Origin: Methylobacterium sp. J-077
Lineage (GTDB): Bacteria > Pseudomonadota > Alphaproteobacteria > Rhizobiales > Beijerinckiaceae
Assembly (NCBI RefSeq): GCF_022829365.1
Contig: NZ_JAKSYJ010000096.1
Span: 1 to 47,554, forward strand
DNA length: 47,554 bases
Reading direction: 5' to 3'
Below the pieces are notes generated by a model. The model was not told the origin of the DNA. It worked only from the letters and a program-made list of their open reading frames with translations, and searched no databases. Positions 41,560 through 47,554 of the stretch are shown here, piece after piece; position 1 is the stretch's first letter, and each line of letters opens with the position of its first letter. A program made the translations under genes and the position numbers.

Positions 41560-44490
41560 ATGTCCGAGAAAGCCCCGAGATCCGAGCGTCAGAAGCTGGA
41601 GGCGGCTAGCCACGCGATGGTCGCCTTCGATAGGGAGACGGCGGTGGGTGACGGCGAGCGTCAGCGCCTGATCGAGGCGATCGAGAGCAGTTCCGACGGT
41701 TTCGCCCTGTTTGATGCCGAAGACCGTCTGTTGCTCTGCAACACGCGTTTTCGCCAGTTCCATCCTGGCCTCGCCGACGTGATCCTTCCGGGGGCGCCGT
41801 TCGCTGCGATCGCCCGAGCCGCCGCGGAATGTTGCGTCGTGCGGGATGAGGGCGTCACCATCGAAGCCTGGCTCGAAGCCCGGCTCGCCCTCTACCGCAA
41901 CCCGCGCGAGCCGATCCTCCAGCAGCAGGTCGATGGGCGCTGGATCCAGATCAACGAGCGCAGGACCCGGGATGGCGGGACGGTGGCGGTCTACACGGAC
42001 GTGACGGGGATCATGCGAACCGAGCAGGTCCTGCTCGCGACGCAGGGGCGGCTGACCTACCTCCTGACCGCGTCGCCCTCGATGATCTGCAGCTTCGAGG
42101 TGGGGGGCCGGAACGCCCCGACGTTCATCAGCGAGAACGTGCGCGACCTCCTCGGTTACGAGCCGAGCGATTATCTCGCAGGCCCGGAATTCTGGCTGGA
42201 CCGGCTTCACCCCGACGACCGCGACCGGGTCCTGGCCGAGTACCCGCGCCTTCTGGCCATGGGCCACAACGTCATCGAGTACCGGTTCCTGCGCAAGGAC
42301 GGCACCTATCGCTGGGTCAGGGACGAGCAGCGCCTCATCCGCGGCCCGGACGGCGAACCCGTCGAGGTCGTCGAGTCCTGGAGCGACATCACCGAGCGCA
42401 TGATGGCCGAGCTCGCGCTGCGCGAGCAGACGGCCTTCGTCGAATTGCTGCAGGTGACCGCGGCCGCGGCCAACGAGGCCCTCACCGTGGAGGACGCCGT
42501 ACGGTTCTGCCTGGACCGGGTCGCTGCCCATACCGGGTGGCCGCTCGGGCACGCCTACGCCCTGGCCGAGGACGGGAGCGGAACCCTGGTGCCCACCGGC
42601 CTCTGGCACGCGGATACGCCGGAGCGCTTCGCACGCTTCCGAGCCGTCACCGCCGACACGCGCCTTTCCGCCGGCATCGGGCTGCCGGGGCGCGTGCTGG
42701 CCTCCGGTGCGCCGATCTGGGCCCTCGATGCCGCACCGGAGCCCGGCCTGCCCCGCGCCGCGGCGGCCGCCGCGGACGGCATCCGGGCCGCGTTCGCCTT
42801 CCCGGTCACGATCGGGCGCGAGGTCGTCGCAGTTCTGGAGTTCTTCGCGTGCGAGGCGGGTGCACCGGATCCGGCGCTGCTCAAGGTCATGGTCAACATC
42901 GGCGCGCAACTCGGGCGGGTGATCGAGCGCAAGCGCGCGGAAGAGAACCTGCGCCAGGCCAAGGAGGCCGCGGAGAACGCGAGCCGGGCCAAGAGCAGCT
43001 TCCTCGCCAACATGAGTCACGAGCTGCGGACGCCGCTCAACGCCATCATCGGATTCACGCGGCTGGTGATGCGCCGGGCCAGGGACGTGCTGCCGCAGAA
43101 GCAGTTCGAGAACCTGGAGAAAATCCTCACGAGTTCCGAGCACCTGCTGTCGCTGATCAACACCATCCTCGACCTCGCCAAGGTCGAGGCGGGCCGCATG
43201 GAAGTGAAGGCGTCGACATTCGCGCTCGAGCCCACCCTCGACCTCTGCCTCCGCACGGTCGAGCCCCTGGTCAGGAGCGAGCGCGTGCGGCTGGTCAAGG
43301 ACGTGCGGGACTTGCCGGAAACGGTCTTCACCGACCAGGAGAAGCTCAAGCAGATCCTGATCAACCTCCTCAGCAACGCCATCAAGTTCACCGAGACCGG
43401 TTCGGTCACGCTGCGGGCCCGCGCCGTCAGAGACCGGATCACGCTCGCGGTGTCGGATACGGGTATCGGCATCCCGGACGCGGCGTTGACCGTGATCTTC
43501 GAGGAGTTCCAGCAGGTCGACAATTCCGCGAGCCGCGCCCATAGCGGGACCGGGCTCGGCCTCGCCATCAGCCACCGCCTGGCCCGAATGCTCGGCGGCG
43601 ACGTCGCCGTGGAGAGCCGGGAGGGCGAGGGCTCGACCTTCACGCTCACCATCCCGCAGCGGGTCGAGGGGGCCATCGAGCTCCAGCCTGGCCTGCAGGC
43701 GCCGGCGCCCGCGGCGGACACGGCGCCCCGGACCGGGTCCCGGCTCGTGCTGGCGATCGACGACGACCCGAACGTCGTCTACCTGCTGAAGGAGAACCTG
43801 TCCGACGCGGGCTACGACGTGATCGGCGCCCCCAACGGCGCGGACGGCCTGCGCAAGGCGCGCGAGCTCCAGCCGCGCGCGATCACCCTCGACATCATGA
43901 TGCCGGGCACGGACGGGTGGCAGGTGCTGCACGCGCTCAAGACCGACCCGCTGACCCGCGAGATCCCGGTCATCCTGATCTCGATCGTCGACCAGAAGGA
44001 ACTCGGTTTCCGACTCGGCGCGAGCGACTATATCGTGAAGCCGTTCGAGCGGGAGTCGCTGATCGGCGCCCTCGGGCGCGCTGCCCCCAACAGCGAGCGC
44101 ATCCTCGTGGTCGACGACGATCCGAACGTTGTCGACCTCGTCCGCCAATTGATGGATACCGAGCGCTGCACGATCGACTGGGCCCCGGATGGGGTCGCGG
44201 GGCTCGAGCGCATCGCGCAAGCGCGCCCGAGCGTGATCCTCCTCGATCTCCTGATGCCGGTCATGGACGGCCTCACCTTCCTCGACCGTCTTCAGGCCGA
44301 CCCCGTAGGCCGCACGATCCCCGTCGTCGTCCTGACGGCGGCATCGTTGAACGCGGCCGATCAGGGCATGCTCCGGGAGCGCGTGCGCGGGCTGATCGAC
44401 AAGCAGGGCCTCGATCGCGACGCTCTCGTCCGGGAGGTCAGGCGGGCATTGCCGCTGGCGGACAGCCCGGCGGCCGAGGCGGCCCGATGA
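41560..44490 (+). CDS. PAS/GAF hybrid histidine kinase with two receivers
   Basis: A 976-residue cytoplasmic kinase. Order: PAS (about 35-150, DGFALFDAEDRLLLCNTRF), PAS_3-type (about 170-290, LHPDDRDRVLAEY), GAF (about 300-460), HisKA with His487 in NMSHELRTPLNAIIGF, HATPase with FTDQEKLKQILINLLSNA and GTGLGLAISHRLA, then two receivers with Asp778 (ITLDIMMPGTDG) and Asp896 (LLDLLMPVMDG). The kinase core is of the canonical HELRT type, unlike the HDFNN type of the two kai-region kinases. It is followed by a single-domain receiver and a receiver-cyclase, so it probably controls them by phosphorelay. Confidence 0.94.
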   Translation: MSEKAPRSERQKLEAASHAMVAFDRETAVGDGERQRLIEAIESSSDGFALFDAEDRLLLCNTRFRQFHPGLADVILPGAPFAAIARAAAECCVVRDEGVTIEAWLEARLALYRNPREPILQQQVDGRWIQINERRTRDGGTVAVYTDVTGIMRTEQVLLATQGRLTYLLTASPSMICSFEVGGRNAPTFISENVRDLLGYEPSDYLAGPEFWLDRLHPDDRDRVLAEYPRLLAMGHNVIEYRFLRKDGTYRWVRDEQRLIRGPDGEPVEVVESWSDITERMMAELALREQTAFVELLQVTAAAANEALTVEDAVRFCLDRVAAHTGWPLGHAYALAEDGSGTLVPTGLWHADTPERFARFRAVTADTRLSAGIGLPGRVLASGAPIWALDAAPEPGLPRAAAAAADGIRAAFAFPVTIGREVVAVLEFFACEAGAPDPALLKVMVNIGAQLGRVIERKRAEENLRQAKEAAENASRAKSSFLANMSHELRTPLNAIIGFTRLVMRRARDVLPQKQFENLEKILTSSEHLLSLINTILDLAKVEAGRMEVKASTFALEPTLDLCLRTVEPLVRSERVRLVKDVRDLPETVFTDQEKLKQILINLLSNAIKFTETGSVTLRARAVRDRITLAVSDTGIGIPDAALTVIFEEFQQVDNSASRAHSGTGLGLAISHRLARMLGGDVAVESREGEGSTFTLTIPQRVEGAIELQPGLQAPAPAADTAPRTGSRLVLAIDDDPNVVYLLKENLSDAGYDVIGAPNGADGLRKARELQPRAITLDIMMPGTDGWQVLHALKTDPLTREIPVILISIVDQKELGFRLGASDYIVKPFERESLIGALGRAAPNSERILVVDDDPNVVDLVRQLMDTERCTIDWAPDGVAGLERIAQARPSVILLDLLMPVMDGLTFLDRLQADPVGRTIPVVVLTAASLNAADQGMLRERVRGLIDKQGLDRDALVREVRRALPLADSPAAEAAR

Positions 44491-44521
44491 GCGGCGCCGC
44501 AGCCTTCGAGGATGTGGCCGG

Positions 44522-44881
44522 ATGAAGACCATCCTCATCGTCGAAGATGTCGAGTTGAATCGCGATCTGCTGACGCAGCTTCTGGAGGACGATTACGCGC
44601 TGGTGCTCGCGGTCGATGGCGGGGCCGGCGTCGCGATGGCCGCCAGCCACGCTCCGGATCTCATCCTCATGGACCTCTCGCTGCCGGTGATCGACGGCTG
44701 GGAGGCGACGCGGCGCATCAAGGCCGACCCGGCGACGGCGGGTATTCCCGTCATCGCGATCACGGCCAACGCGATGAGCGGCGACGCTGACAGGGCCAAG
44801 GCGGCAGGCTGCGACGACTTCATGACGAAGCCCGTCGATGAAGACCTGTTGTTCGCCAAGCTGCATCACTGGCTCGACTGA
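44522..44881 (+). CDS. DivK-like single-domain response regulator
   Basis: A 119-residue receiver: acidic Glu8-Asp9, phosphorylatable Asp51 in ILMDLSLPVIDGWEATRRIK, Thr81 in VIAITANAM and Lys103 in MTKP. The length and the sequence between Asp51 and Thr81 are those of DivK/CheY-type proteins. It lies 31 bases after the hybrid kinase, whose receivers or HPt-like partners could pass the phosphate to it. Confidence 0.93.
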   Translation: MKTILIVEDVELNRDLLTQLLEDDYALVLAVDGGAGVAMAASHAPDLILMDLSLPVIDGWEATRRIKADPATAGIPVIAITANAMSGDADRAKAAGCDDFMTKPVDEDLLFAKLHHWLD

Positions 44882-44927
44882 GCGCGGGCGGCCCCGAAGA
44901 GGCTTCGGCCCGGAGAGAGCGAGACCG

Positions 44928-45962
44928 GTGGATCCAGCGCGCATCCTCATCGTCGACGACGAAGCCTTCAACCTCGACCTGCTGGAGCAGGAACTGGAGC
45001 TTCTCGGGCATGCGAGCGTCCGGGCCGCGAACGGACGCGCCGCCCTCGATCTCCTGAACGCCGAGCCGTTCGACCTGGTCCTGCTCGACGTGATGATGCC
45101 GATCCTCGACGGCTACGCCGTGCTGGACCGCATCAAGGCGCATGACCGGCTGCGCCATACCCCGGTGGTCATGATCTCGGCGCTGACCGAGATCGGCAGC
45201 ATCGTGCGCTGCATCGAGATGGGCGCGGAGGACTACCTGCCGAAGCCCTTCGAGCCGGTGCTCCTCGAAGCCCGGATCCGTGCGTGCCTCGACAGGAAGC
45301 GCCTTCACGACCGGGAGATGGCCCATCTCGAAGCCATCGAGCATCAACGGAAGCGCGCCGACGAACTGCTCCACGCGATCCTGCCGGTCGCGGCCGTGAG
45401 CGAGCTGATGACGACCGGGCAGGTCAAGCCTCGGCTCTTCGACGATGTCGCGGTGCTGTTCATCGATCTCGTCGGTTTCACGGCCTGGTGCCACGCCCAA
45501 AGTCCCGAAGCGGTCGTCGCCGAGGTTCAGCGCCTCGCCGAGGCGTTCGAGGTGGTCGCGCACCGGCACGGCATGGAGAAGATCAAGACGATCGGCGACG
45601 CCTTCATGGCGACCGCCAATCTGTTGTCGCCCCATGCCGACCCGGTGACCGCGGCCGTCCGCTGCGCGGGCGACATGGTCGCCATCGCGGCGGACGGCTC
45701 CACCGGCTGGCGGATCCGGGCCGGCATCCATATCGGCTCGGTCGTCGGCGGCATCGTCGGCCGGTCCAAATTCACCTTCGATCTCTGGGGCGACACGGTG
45801 AACGTCGCGGCGCGGCTCTGTGCGCTGGGAGACGGATGTGCCGTCCACCTGTCGGAGGAAGCCTCGACCCGGGTGCAGGACAGCGGCGCGATCCGCTCCG
45901 TCGGCAAAGTCGCCCTCAAAGGCAAGGGCGAGTGCGAGGTTTACTGTTGCGAATTGAAGTGA
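44928..45962 (+). CDS. Receiver-class III adenylate/guanylate cyclase
   Basis: A 344-residue two-domain protein: a receiver with Asp54 in LLDVMMPILDG (residues 1-125), a signalling helix (about 125-160), and a class III cyclase domain (about 170-340). The cyclase has the metal Asp in FIDLVGFTAW, the purine-binding Lys before TIGDAFM, and WGDTVNVAARL with the transition-state Asn and Arg, so it should be active. Nucleotide choice (ATP or GTP) is not certain. GTG start at 44928, 46 bases after the DivK-like gene. A phosphorelay would feed into cyclic-nucleotide output here. Confidence 0.92.
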   Translation: MDPARILIVDDEAFNLDLLEQELELLGHASVRAANGRAALDLLNAEPFDLVLLDVMMPILDGYAVLDRIKAHDRLRHTPVVMISALTEIGSIVRCIEMGAEDYLPKPFEPVLLEARIRACLDRKRLHDREMAHLEAIEHQRKRADELLHAILPVAAVSELMTTGQVKPRLFDDVAVLFIDLVGFTAWCHAQSPEAVVAEVQRLAEAFEVVAHRHGMEKIKTIGDAFMATANLLSPHADPVTAAVRCAGDMVAIAADGSTGWRIRAGIHIGSVVGGIVGRSKFTFDLWGDTVNVAARLCALGDGCAVHLSEEASTRVQDSGAIRSVGKVALKGKGECEVYCCELK

Positions 45963-46055
45963 GATCGCTCGTTGCTGAAATAAGCGCTTCATTTCCGGAA
46001 ACGGACAAGCGGATTAATAAGTCTTAAGCTTAGGAAAGGATCATATTGGCCTGTT

Positions 46056-46075
46056 TAGCATTACAGTTGCATTTT
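46056..46075 (+). repeat. Left terminal inverted repeat of the IS701-like element
   Basis: TAGCATTACAGTTGC plus ATTTT; the first 15 bases match the complement of 47540-47554 exactly, and 19 of 20 bases overall. Confidence 0.85.
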
Positions 46076-46103
46076 CGACGAGGTTCTGACTCTCTGCGTC
46101 ACC

Positions 46104-47549
46104 ATGATTCGCGCATCATGGACATCGGGGACCTCGATCGAGGCGACGCTGGAGTTGTGGGCCTCGTCGCTGCGGGAGGTGAAGGGGCGCTTGCGCCCGC
46201 TGTTCACGCAGGAGCGGGTCGCGGCCTCGGCCGGGGCATTCCTGGACGGGCTGCTCGGCGCGGAGCGGCGCAAGACGGGTTGGATGCGGGCGGAAGCCGC
46301 GGGCGATCCCGGGCCCTGGCGTCAGCAAGCGGTGCTCGGGCGCGGACGCTGGGATGCGGATGCTCTGCGCGACGTGGTGCGGGACTATGCCCTGGAGACC
46401 CTGGCCGACCCGGACGCGGTTCTGGTTCTCGACGAGACCGGCTTTCTCAAGCAGGGCAAAGCCTCGTGCGGCGTGCATCGCCAGTACACCGGCTCGGCCG
46501 GCAAGATCACGAACTGTCAGATCGGCGTGTTCGCCGCCTACGCCTCGCAGCACGGTCATGCGTTCATCGATCGGGCTTTGTACCTGCCCAAGACCTGGAC
46601 CTCGGATCCGGCCCGCTTGGCCGCCGCCCACGTGCCGGAGGGAACGCGCTTTTCGACCAAACCGGGCTTGGCGCTGGCGATGATCGAGCGGGCGATCGCT
46701 GCCGGCGTGCCGTTCTCGTGGGTGGCGGCCGACACCGTCTACGGGGTCGGCGACATCGCGATGGCGCTGCGTCGGGCGGGCAAGGGCTACGTGCTCGGGG
46801 TCAAGACCGATCACAGGTTCAATGCCTGGGTCGGCAAGCCGCCGGTGGCCGGCACCGCCGAGACGATCGCGAACGGCCTCGCGCCGTCGGCCTGGGCGCG
46901 CCTGTCGGCGGGCGAGGGCACGAAGGGCGCGCGGCTGTACGATTGGGCCTATTGCGAACTGGCCGACCTCGACGGCGCCGACGACGATCAGACTGGCCTG
47001 TGGACGCGGGGGGCTCCTGATCCGCCGCAGCCTGAGCGATGGCGAGCGGGCGTACTTCACGACCTGGTGCCCGGCCGGCACACCGATCGCGACCCTGGTG
47101 GCGGTCGAGGGCCAGCGTTGGACGATCGAGGACGCGTTCGAGACGGCCAAGACCGAACTCGGGCTTGCTCACAACGAAACCCGCTCCTGGCACGGCTGGC
47201 ACCGGCACGTCAGCCTGGTGATGATGGCCTTCGCCCTGCTGGCGGTGATCCGCCATCACGCCAACGCGCCGCCCCCAAAAAGCCGGGCCCGGACGAGATC
47301 ACGCCCCCCGAGGCTGCGCGCCCGCTGATCCGCTGGTCGGTCCAGGAAATCCGCCGCATCGCCGTGCGGCTGGCGCAGCGGCGCATCCAGCCCGCTCACG
47401 TCATCGCGTGGTCGCTCTGGCGACGCACGCATCAGGCGGCCGCCCAAAACGCCCATCTCAAACGCCGAGCGTCAGACGCCAAAGGGCGTCACCGCCGTAA
47501 GCCCAGCAAAACACGCAGCCGACGGAAAAGCCAAAAAACGCAACTGTAA
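46104..47549 (+). pseudogene. IS701-family transposase, interrupted by two compensating frameshifts
   Basis: The first frame carries the N-terminus and the first two catalytic Asp regions to about 47008. At a run of six G (about 47007-47012) the homology moves to the +1 frame (LLIRRSLSDGERAYFTTW, then RWTIEDAFETAKTEL). Near 47274-47284, at CCCCCAAAAA, it returns to the first frame (KKPGPDEITPPEAARPLIRW ...). One extra G and one missing A would explain both shifts. The full protein would be about 480 residues. Either it is inactive or these are homopolymer sequencing errors; programmed shifting is less likely because the shifts compensate. Confidence 0.8.
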
Positions 47550-47554
47550 TGCTA
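47535..47554 (-). repeat. Right terminal inverted repeat of the IS701-like element
   Basis: GCAACTGTAATGCTA ends exactly at the window's last base. The transposase stop codon (TAA at 47547) lies within it. Confidence 0.85.

Larger units (their letters stand above)
46056..47554 (+). mobile_element. IS701-family-like insertion sequence
   Basis: A 1499-base element with 20-base terminal repeats (19/20 match) and one transposase region. The transposase has an RNase H-like DDE fold of the IS701/IS4 type: LVLDETGFLKQGK in the first half, WVAADTVYGVG in the middle, and RWTIEDAFETAKTELGL with the catalytic Glu-type segment near the end. The right repeat ends at the last base of the window, so a target duplication cannot be checked. 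Confidence 0.88.

Noticed and set aside
41506..44538. 1010-codon open frame antisense to the hybrid kinase
   Set aside because: Its translation is Arg/Asp/His/Val-rich with no domain, and it mirrors the codon structure of the kinase. A high-GC shadow frame.

Overview
This is a high-GC window with signal-transduction gene content, GFA and CioAB-type bd oxidase genes, a phasin, KaiC/KaiB without KaiA, and the short GC-rich hairpin repeats common in Methylobacteriaceae. It most likely comes from a Methylobacterium/Methylorubrum-like alphaproteobacterium. That is inferred from gene content and repeat style, not from a marker gene.

Layout. 1-1549: 3' part of a HerA/DUF87-like ATPase that runs off the left edge and carries an inverted pair of GC-rich repeats in frame. 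1695-2282 (-): phasin. 2283-4148: mostly non-coding, with CAGGGAA hairpins, a nested palindrome and a small four-cysteine protein that has its own terminator. 4149-10077: a molybdenum island with trmO-like, two ModA-like binding proteins, a periplasmic protein, molbindin, an alcohol dehydrogenase, ModE and a DUF2325 protein. Three 22-bp palindromes of identical geometry (9-4-9) lie upstream of the first modA-like gene, between the adh operon and modE, and upstream of DUF2325. I read them as ModE boxes. 10196-13206: a tiny membrane protein, a GFA-family enzyme and EamA and MFS transporters. 13430-15070: DUF47/PhoU-like plus Pit phosphate transporter. 15129-15662 (-): two small proteins, one with a PepSY-like domain.

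16054-24757: a Kai-type cluster. A ribbon-helix-helix protein, KaiC, KaiB, a second KaiB-like protein and a hybrid histidine kinase are joined by four successive stop/start overlaps. A second ribbon-helix-helix protein follows, five bases ahead of a 1277-residue GAF/PAS hybrid kinase whose C-terminal third closely repeats the first kinase. 25069-25776: a protein with possible helix-hairpin-helix/alphaCTD-like segments. 26486-30968: RND efflux permease and adaptor. 31317-35467 (-): ugpBAEC-type sugar-phosphate ABC importer. 36143-38554 (-): cydAB (CioAB type). 38618-40536 (-): three secreted proteins (PRC-barrel, small Lys-rich, YfdX). 41560-45962: a hybrid kinase with two receivers, a DivK-like receiver and a receiver-adenylate/guanylate cyclase. 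46056-47554: an IS701-like element whose right terminal repeat is the last base of the window.

The two most interesting regions are the molybdate-responsive island with its shared operator and the RHH-kaiC-kaiB-kaiB-kinase operon. Intergenic stretches between kinase and transport operons hold dispersed repeat families. No tRNA, rRNA or CRISPR array was recognised.
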